NCBI RefSeq assembly: GCF_014642635.1
Contig: NZ_BMIQ01000001.1
Span: forward strand, 992,001-1,056,000
DNA from: Aureimonas endophytica
Lineage (GTDB): Bacteria; Pseudomonadota; Alphaproteobacteria; Rhizobiales; Rhizobiaceae
Length of the DNA: 64,000 nt
Direction: 5' to 3'
Shown: piece by piece, positions 44,000 to 52,648 of the stretch
Layout of the letters: each line of letters begins with the position of its first letter
How positions within the stretch are numbered: position 1 is the first letter of the stretch
Made by a program: the position numbers and the translations under genes
The notes under the pieces: model-generated
What the model was told of the DNA's origin: nothing
The model's input: only the letters and a program-made list of their open reading frames with translations
Databases searched by the model: none

Positions 44000-44248
44000 A
44001 TGCTCGTTGCGATCGTTGCGATGTGTGCGCTCAAAGTTCACCCGCTATGGGCAATGGGCGGACCCATCGTTATCTATGGGATGTACCTTGTCCGAATGAT
44101 CGGTGCCGAACGGCACGGCGTGAAACTGAAGGAGCTCGAACTGCGAGACATGGAACGCCAAACGGCGCGACGTGTTGAGCGAAAGGCGAAGGCCAAGGCG
44201 ATCCCAAATTCTAAGGATGGCGATCAATCGAATAAGCTGGCGAAGTGA
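44000..44248 (+). CDS. Small membrane protein
   Basis: This protein of about 82 residues has two short hydrophobic segments (MLVAIVAMCALKVH and LWAMGGPIVIYGMYLVRMIG) and a charged, coiled tail (LKELELRDMERQTARRVERK). The start could be ATG 44000 or TTG 43994; the frame is open further upstream without an ATG. Its stop overlaps the next gene's ATG (TGATG), so the two are coupled. Not recognised. Confidence 0.6.
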   Translation: MLVAIVAMCALKVHPLWAMGGPIVIYGMYLVRMIGAERHGVKLKELELRDMERQTARRVERKAKAKAIPNSKDGDQSNKLAK

Positions 44249-44835
44249 TGGCGATGCTCGGGGTTGAACAATATTGGTTCCAGGTCTCCATGATCGGCGT
44301 TCCGGCCGTGTTTGTCATCGCGTACCTGCATATCAAGCTGTCGTACTATCGGCGACGTAATCGGCAGCTCGGCCTCGCCGCCCGCGCAATGCACGATCAT
44401 GTAACTGCTCGTGATCGCTTTCTCGAAGATCCCGCCCCCAGCGAATTCCTGAAGAGTTTCTTGCTGGATTATAGCGATGCGATTTCGAATGAAGCGACGG
44501 CAACGGCTTTTGCGGCATTCTACGTCCAGGGTAAGGTTTCCCCGAGGGATCATGACCCTGACCTGAAGAAGCTTGTCCGTGAAGAAATGACCGAACTCAA
44601 GGCTCGCCCTGATCTGCGGAAGGCTCTTGATACGGCTGTGATGAGTGGCTTCGTTGTCTTATGCATGCGCTGGCCCGGTCCTGCGCGTGTGTTCGACGTG
44701 CTGATGGCGAACGTCGCGCTGGACAGGAAGAAGGGGGCAGCAGCGGCTATGGATCTTTCGCGGCGTGCTCGTGACAGGCGCAAAGATAACGACCAGAGCC
44801 CTACGCCTCCTGGAATTCAGTTGGCTGCTTGCTAA
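44248..44835 (+). CDS. Single-pass membrane protein, unknown
   Basis: This 195-residue protein has one N-terminal helix (YWFQVSMIGVPAVFVIAYLHI) and a helical cytoplasmic domain containing SEFLKSFLLDYSDAISNEAT and a charged segment LKKLVREEMTELKARPDLRK. The end is basic (MDLSRRARDRRKDNDQS). GC content here is visibly lower than in the chromosome to the left. It is coupled to the preceding small membrane protein and followed by a good terminator, making a two-gene unit. Not recognised. Confidence 0.7.
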   Translation: MAMLGVEQYWFQVSMIGVPAVFVIAYLHIKLSYYRRRNRQLGLAARAMHDHVTARDRFLEDPAPSEFLKSFLLDYSDAISNEATATAFAAFYVQGKVSPRDHDPDLKKLVREEMTELKARPDLRKALDTAVMSGFVVLCMRWPGPARVFDVLMANVALDRKKGAAAAMDLSRRARDRRKDNDQSPTPPGIQLAAC

Positions 44836-44840
44836 ATCTT

Positions 44841-44869
44841 GCCCCGCTCCGGCGGGGCTTCTCATTTTA
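44841..44869 (+). terminator. Intrinsic terminator
   Basis: GCCCCGC (44841-44847) pairs with GCGGGGC (44852-44858) around TCCG, followed by TTCTCATTTT. It closes the two-gene membrane-protein unit and may also serve the convergent HGGxSTG gene. Confidence 0.85.
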
Positions 44870-44949
44870 GCGTCCCGCCAGCCCCGCATCCAAGCCCCGC
44901 TGCGGCCGATCGCTATCGAGGCGTTGCGTCAGGACGGCGACCGTCGTGT

Positions 44950-45462
44950 TCAGCGAGCCGAGGGCGAAGTTGATCTCGGCCGGCCGGGCGCGATGTTCGC
45001 AAGCGAGGCCTCGGAATGGACGTTGGTGGCATTCAGCGCCCATCGCCTCGCGAAGTCCTCGAAAGCGAAGAGGGTGCGCAGATCGGCTGGGGGCGCCTCC
45101 TCCGCGCGAAGATCTGGCTCGGCCGGCCGTCGCCATGCCCAGCGCCGTAGCTGCGCCTGCCGGATACGCTCGATGCCCTCCGGCGTCTTCGGGCCGGTGG
45201 ATAGCCCGCCATGCAGCCGGCAGCGCTTCTTGCCCGGTTCTGTCCGCATCGCGCACGAGCCGCCGGCCCGCGTCTTGGCTCCGCAGAGGGGCCGATCCTT
45301 CTTCGAGCCCTTACCGAGCTTCGATCGCTCTTCGCGCTCGCGTTGGCGAGCCGCCTCCCTCATGCGCTCGTTCGCCCGCTTCTGCTCCAGGCGAGCCGCC
45401 TCTTGGGCCATTCGCCGTCGCACTTCGCGCTCCAGGATCTCTTCCACGGCAAGGTATCCCAT
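44950..45462 (-). CDS. HGGxSTG-domain protein
   Basis: This 170-residue protein has a long basic coiled segment (RRRMAQEAARLEQKRANERM) followed by a Cys/His region: CGAKTRAGGSC, then KKRCRLHGGLSTGPKTPEG, then IRQAQLRRW. The C..C..C..H arrangement probably binds zinc. HGGxSTG proteins are common in alphaproteobacterial prophages; their role is unknown. The ATG at 45462 has GGGGGA upstream; an ATG at 45495 is also possible. Confidence 0.75.
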   Translation of the reverse strand: MGYLAVEEILEREVRRRMAQEAARLEQKRANERMREAARQREREERSKLGKGSKKDRPLCGAKTRAGGSCAMRTEPGKKRCRLHGGLSTGPKTPEGIERIRQAQLRRWAWRRPAEPDLRAEEAPPADLRTLFAFEDFARRWALNATNVHSEASLANIAPGRPRSTSPSAR

Positions 45463-45601
45463 TACCGCATCCCCCAGCCTGGTATTATACCCCATGACGC
45501 GGGCGCCTGCGCTCGTGTGGACTGGTGTGAAAACCGTTCCCACGGTCTATCGCTCGCGCTCTGCCTGCGATCCGATCTCAGAGAAACCATCCCCTGGTCC
45601 A

Positions 45602-45895
45602 TCAATTCGCGGCCGGCCGGCGCCGCTGGTACTTCGGCGGGGGTGCGGTGGTAGTGAACCGGACGATCGGTTGCCCGTCGATCAGATCGCAGATGACGCC
45701 GCGTGCCTCGATCGCCTTTTCGATGAGGCTGACGCTGTGCCCCCCGCCCGTATGCGGCGCGCGGCGGATGCGCTTCTTCGCCTCCACCGTGAGCACGCTG
45801 TTCTTGTGGAGCCCGGCCGCGTCCGCGAGCTCCTGAACCGTCATCCCCAGGATAGCTCGCGCGGCTCGGATCTGCCGGCCGTCATCGATCCGCAT
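45602..45895 (-). CDS. XRE-type helix-turn-helix protein
   Basis: This 97-residue protein has a Cro/C1-type HTH: QIRAARAILGMTVQELADAA then GLHKNSVLTVEAKKRI. A second part (IEKAIEARGVICDLIDGQPI) is the typical C-terminal strand region of small prophage XRE proteins. It likely regulates element genes nearby. The basic tail ends KYQRRRPAAN. Confidence 0.8.
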   Translation of the reverse strand: MRIDDGRQIRAARAILGMTVQELADAAGLHKNSVLTVEAKKRIRRAPHTGGGHSVSLIEKAIEARGVICDLIDGQPIVRFTTTAPPPKYQRRRPAAN

Positions 45896-45906
45896 CGCGC
45901 CGCTCC

Positions 45907-46233
45907 TCAGTTGACGTTGCGAGCCGCACCAGAGAAGCCATCAGCGGCATAGCCCGTCACGACCTCCAACGTCTCGACCGCGCGCGAAAGCAGCCTCACG
46001 ACTGTCGCAAGAGGCGTGGCCGCCTCCCCAATCGCCATATCGGCAGGGAGGATGGCTGTTGCGGCGGCCAAGCTCTCCGCCAGCGACACGAAGGCAAGGG
46101 CGTCGAGCGCCGTTCGACCCTGCGCTGCCAGAAGGTCGTCGATGAGGCGGATGATTTCGGCGTCATCGGGGGCCGCCGATCGAGCCTGGATATGCCGTGT
46201 CAGCGCCGCGCCGATATCTGCTGCCGTGTTCAT
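45907..46233 (-). CDS. Hypothetical helical protein
   Basis: This 108-residue Ala-rich helical protein starts MNTAADIGAALTRHIQARSA. The ATG at 46233 has AGAGGCG upstream. It is encoded 11 bases before the XRE gene on the same strand and is probably cotranscribed with it. No domain recognised. Confidence 0.65.
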   Translation of the reverse strand: MNTAADIGAALTRHIQARSAAPDDAEIIRLIDDLLAAQGRTALDALAFVSLAESLAAATAILPADMAIGEAATPLATVVRLLSRAVETLEVVTGYAADGFSGAARNVN

Positions 46234-46346
46234 CGTTCGCCTCTTAACCTGCTTCCGATGGCCGGCCGGCAACGGTATGGTGCGGCCATGCTGACGCTCT
46301 GGATCGAGATTGCCCGACGAGCACGACCGCCGTCTTTCTCTGGCGG

Positions 46347-46523
46347 GTGGCTGCGCTCGTGCTGTTCGCCGCCGTCATGGGCGCAGTCTCGTGGTTCATG
46401 GGATGGTTTGTGGACGCGCTTCCGCCGCTTCTCTTGGCGTTCCTGGTCGGGGCCGGCTGCGGCATCTGCGCCGGCATCCTCATTGGTGAAGCTGCGGAGC
46501 GACGGCGAGCGCGCCGCCCCTGA
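46347..46523 (+). CDS. Possible small membrane protein (58 aa)
   Basis: This frame encodes two hydrophobic stretches (AALVLFAAVMGAVSWFMGWF and LLLAFLVGAGCGICAGILIG) and a basic tail (EAAERRRARRP). The only start is GTG 46347, but the frame is open upstream to about 46290. An ATG in the adjoining frame at 46288 (MLTLWIEIARRARP) suggests the real gene could span a frameshift. It overlaps the 3' end of the opposing ejection-protein gene by 44 bases. Low confidence. Confidence 0.35.
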   Translation: MAALVLFAAVMGAVSWFMGWFVDALPPLLLAFLVGAGCGICAGILIGEAAERRRARRP

Positions 46524-48573
46524 GCAAGGCTTCAGCGATGGCTTTCCGCTTCTGCGCCTCGCGCGCCACGGCATCCCGGTTCGCCCCAACGCCCAGGGCT
46601 TCCATGATGCGCTGTTCCCGCGTTTGCCCGGTGGCCGTCAGGAACGGACCGAGCTCGCGAGCCATGGCGTCCGCGCTCCGGCGCTCCAGCGCATCCTTGC
46701 CGTACTCCACGCCACGGAAGACGGCATCGCCGAACTTCAGGTTCGCCAAGCTGCGGACGATGCCCGGAACGGCCTTATCCTGCTCGGTGCGCTGCTGGAC
46801 GCGGAACGGATTGTCCATGCGCCGCGAGGTCGCCGAGTTGCCGAGCGCTTGGCCCACCGTCTCGGCCATCGCCTGTTCGCCCTGAAGCGCATTGATCAGG
46901 CGCCGGCCGTCGTCTTCGCCCAGGACGGCCAGGATCTTGCGCTCATTCCAATCCGCGTCGAGAAGCTGACGCCCCTTCAGCGAGCCGTTGCGCACCGAGC
47001 CCATGGCCTGGTCGACGGCGGCGCGCGTGCCGAGGCGCAGGGCATTGCGCTCCGCCTCGCTCATGTCGGCGACCTCGGCCGCGAGGAAGTCGGGATGCGT
47101 CTTACGGGCGAAGATGCTCTGCCCCTTCTCGAAGGCATCTTGCACCGCCGCATCGTCGGCGAAGGTCTCGCGCGCCTGCTTGTAGACCGGGCTGCTCGCC
47201 TTCATCTGGTCGCGCAGGATGCGTCCGACATTCGCCAGGGCCGATCCGGTATCGCTGTGCCCGGTCTTGAACTCCGCACTGGCCTTGGCGCGAACACGGC
47301 GCTCCAGCTTGTCCAGCTTGTCGATGCCCGTCCGCTGCACGTCGCCGTTCGACAGATGCGAGCGAACCCAACGCAGCGAGGCGTCTACCGCGTCGTCCGG
47401 CAGGTCCGGCGCGCCCGCGATCCGCTCGGCCGGCGTGAGAAGCTGATCATCGATCGCCTTCAGCACGGGCGACACGTCCACCGGAGCGTTCTCGGCACGC
47501 GCCTGCCCATAGAGGGCATCGGCGCGCGTCTTTTGCTCGCTCGACATGCGGTCGAGCTCGGCCTTGACGTTTGGGCGCTGGCCGAGCACGTCGTCATAGG
47601 CGGAGTTAATCCGGTCGCCGGCCGTCGCGCTGCGATCCCGCAATGCACCGATGACGCTGGAGCGCCCCGGATTGTCGCTCTGCGCGATCTGCTCGGCACG
47701 ATACCGAAGCCCGTCCGTCGTATCCGCGAGCATGGCGTCCGGCCCCATGACGCTCGCTCGGCGCCCGGCTTCCTCCAACGTGAGGCCTTCGTCGGCCAGG
47801 GTTCGGCGAAGCAGGTCCTGCGACGAGCGCCCAAGCGTCGAGCCGCGCGACGCGATGAGATCGGCCGCCGCGTTCAGTCCCTTGCCGATCGCCGCGCCGG
47901 CAGGGATGGCGGCAGCGCCCATTCCCAACCCCCAGCCGGCGCCCTTTAGGGCTTCCCAGCTACGGTTCTCAAGACCGCCCTCGCCCGATCCAAACCCTTG
48001 CACCGCTCCGGCCGCCGCGCCTGTACCGCTGGAGATCGCGAGCCGCGCCGGCAGGGAGCGAGCCGCACCGCCGACGATGCCGGCCCCGGCGATCGGCGCA
48101 GCCGCTGCGAGCCCGCCCCCAATCTGGCCGGCCGTGTAGACGTAAGGGTGCTCCTCTTCCGCCTGCTTCTGCGCGCCGCGCGCGGTGGACAGCAGCTCGT
48201 CATAGGATCGACCGCGCTCGCCCGGCAGCTTGTCCAGCAGATAGCCGAGACCGGCGGCTATCTCGTCGCCAAAGCCGAAGGTGGCGCCGTCCGTCGCGCC
48301 GAGAATTGCCGCGCGGCCCGTTTCCAGGCCGCCGTCATCATGACCGGGAGCGCGCTGCTGCCCGTCTATGACGAAGCCCGGCGGCGGAGGCGGAATGGCG
48401 CCATTCGCCTGATGATCGAGGACGAAGCCGGGAGGCGGAGGCGGGATAGCTCCACCAGCCCCATTCTCCTCGCCGGCCTGGAATTTCTGGAAGGCGGAAA
48501 TTGCCGACGTTTGATCCGGCGCGTCCACCTCGAAACGCCGGCCGCTCGGGTCCTGAAGCTCGAAGGTCGGCAT
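46480..48573 (-). CDS. Putative phage DNA-ejection or internal virion protein
   Basis: This 697-residue protein begins with a short domain (MPTFELQDPSGRRFEVDAPD) that often opens large phage structural or ejection proteins. A duplicated Pro-rich unit follows (GAIPPPPPGFV), then a Gly/Ala-rich hydrophobic centre (GGGLAAAAPIAGAGIVGGAA; GLGMGAAAIPAGAAIGKGL) that could insert in a membrane, and a long helical C-terminal half. This resembles podovirus-type ejection proteins, but I cannot name a family. The start overlaps the stop of the small gene upstream (TGATG). Confidence 0.6.
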   Translation of the reverse strand: MPTFELQDPSGRRFEVDAPDQTSAISAFQKFQAGEENGAGGAIPPPPPGFVLDHQANGAIPPPPPGFVIDGQQRAPGHDDGGLETGRAAILGATDGATFGFGDEIAAGLGYLLDKLPGERGRSYDELLSTARGAQKQAEEEHPYVYTAGQIGGGLAAAAPIAGAGIVGGAARSLPARLAISSGTGAAAGAVQGFGSGEGGLENRSWEALKGAGWGLGMGAAAIPAGAAIGKGLNAAADLIASRGSTLGRSSQDLLRRTLADEGLTLEEAGRRASVMGPDAMLADTTDGLRYRAEQIAQSDNPGRSSVIGALRDRSATAGDRINSAYDDVLGQRPNVKAELDRMSSEQKTRADALYGQARAENAPVDVSPVLKAIDDQLLTPAERIAGAPDLPDDAVDASLRWVRSHLSNGDVQRTGIDKLDKLERRVRAKASAEFKTGHSDTGSALANVGRILRDQMKASSPVYKQARETFADDAAVQDAFEKGQSIFARKTHPDFLAAEVADMSEAERNALRLGTRAAVDQAMGSVRNGSLKGRQLLDADWNERKILAVLGEDDGRRLINALQGEQAMAETVGQALGNSATSRRMDNPFRVQQRTEQDKAVPGIVRSLANLKFGDAVFRGVEYGKDALERRSADAMARELGPFLTATGQTREQRIMEALGVGANRDAVAREAQKRKAIAEALLRGGALAVAPQLHQ

Positions 48574-48803
48574 CAGGCTGACCTCACGTTGCGGGCGGCC
48601 GGCGCCACCACGTCACGCGTGTCGAAGTCGTTCGCCTGGAAAACGCCTGAAAAGCGTCGGCCGCCCGCAATCAGTTTCTCAGCGGCAGCAGTGATGCAGA
48701 ATTCGTTGGGCGTGACGCCGGCCCGGTTCGCTGCGTCGAGGAGAGCGGCATGGAAGTCGCGATTGACCCTTGCGCCGCGTAGAAAGAGTTGAGCTGAAGC
48801 CAT
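48573..48803 (-). CDS. Small Arc/RHH-like protein
   Basis: This 76-residue protein (MASAQLFLRGARVNRDFHAA; AANRAGVTPNEFCITAAAEK) has the outline of a ribbon-helix-helix DNA-binding protein: a short N-terminal strand then helices with the NEFCITAAAEKL turn. The stop overlaps the next gene's ATG (TGATG). May autoregulate the pair. The ATG at 48803 is chosen over 48839 because it opens the conserved-looking part. Confidence 0.55.
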   Translation of the reverse strand: MASAQLFLRGARVNRDFHAALLDAANRAGVTPNEFCITAAAEKLIAGGRRFSGVFQANDFDTRDVVAPAARNVRSA

Positions 48804-49025
48804 GGAGGTGCCCCCGTTCGATCGGAGGCAGTCGATCATGGATCAGCGGCTTCGAGGATTAGGCACGTTTATGCAAGGATGGGCATGTTTCGACGCATGT
48901 TGATCGTGTTTGATGATGTCGGAGCTGCCCGAAAGGTGGACAATCGACACCATTGACGCCGCGTCCAGTTGTGCCGCCATCGAAGCGGTTCTACGGCTAA
49001 CCAGCCATCCGGTTTGGAGATCGCT

Positions 49026-50075
49026 GTGCAAGACGACGAACGAACGCGCCTGCACGACGAACTCAGCCAGCAGACGGGACGCACCTCCGACCCTTTCGCT
49101 TCAGCCGTTCGCACAACGCGCATGCCCATGGTGATCACCGACCCCCGGCAGCGCGACAACCCGATCGTCTTCTGCAACGACGCCTTCTGCGCCCTGACGG
49201 GGTACGAGCGGGACGAGATCATCGGCAACAACTGCCGTTTTCTCCAAGGGGAAGCGACCCGTGCGGATGACGTAGCCAAGGTCCGCCGTGCGATCGCCTC
49301 GCAGGAGCCGGCCCAAGTGGACCTTCTGAACTATCGCAAGGACGGCACCACATTCTGGAACGCCCTTCTCGTGTCGCCGGTCTTCGACGGGGATGAACTG
49401 ACGTTCTTTTTCGCCTCGCAGATGGACGTGACGGACCGCAAGCGCGCCGAAGAGCACCGCTTCCTGTTGAACCGCGAGCTGGATCATCGCGTGAAGAACA
49501 CGCTCGCTACCGTGCAAAGCGTCGTCCTCCAAACTTTGCGGGACGCCACTGTCCCGCAGCATGTCGCATCAGCGGTCGCGGGACGCCTTCAGGCCCTTTC
49601 ACGCAGCCATGATGTTCTTACGGTTGAGGCCTGGGCCAGCGCTGATCTCATGGATGTCATCAAAGGTGCGCTGGAGCCGTTGCATGCGCGTGTTGGGGAT
49701 CGCATTGGGGTCGAGGGGCCGCCACTGCGGATCAAGCCACGCATTGCGACCATGCTGTCGCTCGCCATGCACGAAATGGGCGACAACGCAGCCCGGTACG
49801 GCAGCCTGTCTGTGCCGGGAGGAACCGTCGACATCAAATGGGCGATCACGGACGGAGAGATCCGTCTGAACTGGACCGAGAACGATGGACCGCCGGTCTC
49901 GCCTCCTTCGCGTCAGGGTTATGGGACGCGGATCATCGAACGTGTCGTCGCCGCAGAGTTCGAGGCGACTGTTTCTCTCCACTTCCCGCCTGAGGGTGTC
50001 CGCCTGACGGTCGTTGCGCCAACCGACCGGATCGGCCAGGAAGCTACCGAGTGGCGCATGGTATCGAAGGACTAA
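49026..50075 (+). CDS. LOV-domain HWE-type histidine kinase (blue-light sensor)
   Basis: This 349-residue soluble kinase has a LOV domain (about residues 32-136) with the flavin-binding motif GNNCRFLQG; Cys70 is the expected FMN-adduct residue. The DIT-like linker MDVTDRKRAEEHR leads to an HWE kinase domain with phosphoacceptor His154 in ELDHRVKNTLATVQSV. The HWE signature is complete: N-box His (MHEMGDNAARYGSLS) and WTE in LNWTENDGPP. The GTG at 49026 has GGAG 6 bases upstream. It should sense blue light and phosphorylate a receiver, perhaps the single-domain protein encoded convergently at 50095. It lies inside the prophage-like element. Confidence 0.92.
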   Translation: MQDDERTRLHDELSQQTGRTSDPFASAVRTTRMPMVITDPRQRDNPIVFCNDAFCALTGYERDEIIGNNCRFLQGEATRADDVAKVRRAIASQEPAQVDLLNYRKDGTTFWNALLVSPVFDGDELTFFFASQMDVTDRKRAEEHRFLLNRELDHRVKNTLATVQSVVLQTLRDATVPQHVASAVAGRLQALSRSHDVLTVEAWASADLMDVIKGALEPLHARVGDRIGVEGPPLRIKPRIATMLSLAMHEMGDNAARYGSLSVPGGTVDIKWAITDGEIRLNWTENDGPPVSPPSRQGYGTRIIERVVAAEFEATVSLHFPPEGVRLTVVAPTDRIGQEATEWRMVSKD

Positions 50076-50094
50076 GGGCACAGACCAGCACCCT

Positions 50095-50499
50095 CTAGGC
50101 CTGCCCTACGAACCCTCGCACCACATCGATCACCCGTGGACGGTCGATCGGCTTGGCTAGGAACTTTGCTCGCACGGGAAGCTGCACCCGCGAGCCGTCC
50201 ACACGGGAGGCCGTCAGGATCATTTCGATTGGCGGCCAGCGGTCGCGGATCGCGGCGGCGATCTTCACCCCGTCCACTCCTTTCGGCATGTCGAGATCCA
50301 TGTAGACGACGCGGATGTCGGGGCGGCTCTCAAGAATGTGGATCGCATTCTCGACGCCGGTCGCCTCAACGACTTCGAAGCCGTTCTCTTCCAGAAGATC
50401 GCAGATGTCGATGCGCAGCACGGGTTCATCCTCAATGACGAGGACGACGTGCTTCCCCGAGCTTGGGGCGCGGTATGAACTCGATGCCATGTCGGTCAC
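50095..50499 (-). CDS. Single-domain response regulator receiver
   Basis: This 134-residue protein is a receiver domain only, with acidic pair in VIEDEPVLR, phosphoacceptor Asp68 in YMDLDMPKGVDG, Thr in LTAS, and Lys in LAKPIDRP. There is no output domain, so it likely relays phosphate or binds a partner. The ATG overlaps the stop of the HWE kinase gene by 4 bases (ATGA), so kinase and receiver are cotranslated. It is convergent with the LOV kinase, with 19 bases between stops. Confidence 0.9.
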   Translation of the reverse strand: MTDMASSSYRAPSSGKHVVLVIEDEPVLRIDICDLLEENGFEVVEATGVENAIHILESRPDIRVVYMDLDMPKGVDGVKIAAAIRDRWPPIEMILTASRVDGSRVQLPVRAKFLAKPIDRPRVIDVVRGFVGQA

Positions 50500-52436
50500 G
50501 CCTGCTGCATCTGCGACAACGATGCACTCATCGTGGCCTGGAAGCCTTCGGGTTCGTAACTGAGTTTTACTCCGCCCGTTCCAATAAGTCCCATGCGAAT
50601 GATGCGCGACCCAAAGCCACGTCCAGTCGGCTGAGACGGGGCTGGGCCTCCGAGCTCACGCCAAGCGAGATGGAAGATATCCTCGCCTTCCTGACGCTGG
50701 ATGTTCCATTCGATCTCGACATGCCCCTCAGGGACCGACAAGGCCCCATACTTCAGAGCGTTGGTCGCGAGTTCATGCAGGAGAAGCGATAGGGACAGGG
50801 TCGCTCGCGGACCGATGTCGGTGTCGCGTCCCATCAGCACGAAGCGATCGCCAACTTCGAAAACATGTAGGACGGCGTTCACGACATCGCGGAGACGAGC
50901 TGCCGACCAGTTCTGTTGCATTAGGACATCGTGAGCATGCGACAGGGCACGCAGACGCTGGTTCAACGCTTCGACCGCCCCCCGCTCGGTGACGGTCTTC
51001 AGGGTCTGGGTGGCAACTGCCTGCACCATGGCGAAGGAGTTCTTCAACCGGTGCGATAGCTCGCCGTTGAGAACGGCTTGCGTTTCCTCGGACCGGATAC
51101 GGGCGATGGCCGCATGGGCGCGATCCCCGACCTGCCGCAGGAACTGAAGCTCGTCCGTCGACCAGACACGTGGCGTGCGAGCGTGAGCGAATACGATCAG
51201 GACGAGGCGTCCGTGCTCCATGATGGGAAGGTTGAGCAGGGAGCGGGTCTGGATCGCCTCGAAGGCACCGGGGCTCGCGGCTGTCCTCGGGTCCGTCTCG
51301 ACATCCGTGACCTCGACGGTCTCACCACGCTTCAGGTTCTCGATGTAGGAGCCGAAGGAACGGAAGTCGTGGTGGCCGGCGACGCTGACGATGCCGGATG
51401 CGCACCAGTCGGGCGGGACTTCGATCGTCTCCGACAATTCGTCGACGGACCCGAAGCCGACGCGGTCCACCACCAGGCCGGAAGCAACGCATTGCGCCGC
51501 GGCTCGCGAGATGTCCGGCACCGTGCGGGCGTCGCGCAGCGTGTCTCCCAGTTGCAGGAGAGCGGCCTGCCGCCGCTCGTGCGCGATGCGGTTCGTGACC
51601 TCCAAGAAGATGACGGTGAACCGATCGGCGCCGATCGACTGCGCGACGCCGTCGTACCAGCGGTCGAGAACGCCAACCTGTCGGGTGAAGCGCACCGTTT
51701 CGCCTGTCTCGACAACATTGGCGAATTCGTTGACCCACTCGTCCTCGATGCCGGGAAACACCTCGCGGATCGTGCGCCCGATCGCTGAACCCTTCGGCAC
51801 GCCGACGAGCTCGTACCAAGCGGCGTTCACTTCCTCGTAGCGCCAGTCGACGATCCGGCCCGCATCGTCACGCACCACCCGCCCTTGGATGAAGCCTTCC
51901 TGCAAGCTTTCGAACAGCGTTCGCCAGCGACTTTCGGAGATGCGCACGTCCATCTCCTTCTCGACGGTGCGGCCGATCGAGCGTAGGCGGCGCATGTCGG
52001 CGTCGGACCACGTGCGGGCATCGTTGTCAATGGCGGCCAGCGCACCGACGATCTCGCCGTCAGGCAAGGCAAGCGGCACGCCGAGATACGCGACGACGCC
52101 GATATCGCCGATTGCCTGGTTGTCCTTCAGGGCCGGATCGAGGCGTGCGTCCGGTACCACGAGCGGCGCGTGCTGATCGACGACGTACTGGCAGAACGAA
52201 TGCGTCATCGGCGTTTCGCCGAGATCGGCCCATGGAGCCGGCAGGCCGCTGTGCCCGGCGAAGACCTGCCGTTCTTCGTCGACCAGCGTCACGATGGCCA
52301 CGGGAACGTCCAGAACGTCACGGACGTGGTCGGTGAGGTGACCGAACTCTTCTCGTGCGGTGCGAGCAAGAAGGCCGCTCTGACGAAGCGCCCGTATTCG
52401 CGCAGACTTCTCTGCGACGACATCGAGAGGATGCAT
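50496..52436 (-). CDS. GAF/PAS sensor, HWE-type histidine kinase
   Basis: This 646-residue soluble kinase has an N-terminal GAF domain (VPVAIVTLVDEERQVFAGH; THSFCQYVVDQHAPLVVPDA; YLGVPLALPDGEIVGALAAI). A PAS-like domain follows (WRYEEVNAAWYELVGVPKGS), then a second GAF-like domain, then the HWE kinase. The H-box His is in ELSHRLKNSFAMVQAVA, the N-box in LHELATNALKYGALSV, and WRE is in HLAWRELGGP. The first GAF style (FCQYVV) is that of phytochrome-less GAF kinases; I see no clear bilin-binding Cys motif. The ATG at 52436 opens the conserved part. It is coupled to the receiver gene. Confidence 0.9.
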   Translation of the reverse strand: MHPLDVVAEKSARIRALRQSGLLARTAREEFGHLTDHVRDVLDVPVAIVTLVDEERQVFAGHSGLPAPWADLGETPMTHSFCQYVVDQHAPLVVPDARLDPALKDNQAIGDIGVVAYLGVPLALPDGEIVGALAAIDNDARTWSDADMRRLRSIGRTVEKEMDVRISESRWRTLFESLQEGFIQGRVVRDDAGRIVDWRYEEVNAAWYELVGVPKGSAIGRTIREVFPGIEDEWVNEFANVVETGETVRFTRQVGVLDRWYDGVAQSIGADRFTVIFLEVTNRIAHERRQAALLQLGDTLRDARTVPDISRAAAQCVASGLVVDRVGFGSVDELSETIEVPPDWCASGIVSVAGHHDFRSFGSYIENLKRGETVEVTDVETDPRTAASPGAFEAIQTRSLLNLPIMEHGRLVLIVFAHARTPRVWSTDELQFLRQVGDRAHAAIARIRSEETQAVLNGELSHRLKNSFAMVQAVATQTLKTVTERGAVEALNQRLRALSHAHDVLMQQNWSAARLRDVVNAVLHVFEVGDRFVLMGRDTDIGPRATLSLSLLLHELATNALKYGALSVPEGHVEIEWNIQRQEGEDIFHLAWRELGGPAPSQPTGRGFGSRIIRMGLIGTGGVKLSYEPEGFQATMSASLSQMQQA

Positions 52437-52548
52437 GGGAGGTCCGGGATATTCCGGCACGGGCCAGCCGTGCATCGAGGTAGGTTTATATTCCAGATCG
52501 CTTTAGCCGAAGAATTCGAACTCGTCACGGAGACAATCTCATATCTGT

Positions 52549-52568
52549 CGGAAACGCTTTGGTTTCCG
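52549..52568. promoter_or_regulatory. Perfect 7-bp dyad between the kinase and HTH genes
   Basis: CGGAAAC (52549-52555) pairs with GTTTCCG (52562-52568) around GCTTTG. It lies in an AT-richer gap of about 210 bases upstream of the HWE kinase and downstream of the early operon. There is no T tract, so it may be an operator for the kinase promoter. Confidence 0.35.
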
Positions 52569-52648
52569 CAGCAGCCCCCCTTCACTCCTTTGTCCGCTTT
52601 TACGAGTGCGCAAACCGAAGGCGGGACGTCGCAAAAACCCCGGAACAC

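Noticed and set aside
43600-45500. Recurring CCATGACGCG at about 43609, 43695 and 45491
   Set aside because: The three copies differ in flanks and spacing and the core is short; chance in GC-rich DNA is likely.
46192-47949. A 585-codon rightward frame opposite the ejection protein
   Set aside because: Arg/Ala/His-rich shadow without motifs; the opposite strand has coherent domains and start/stop coupling.
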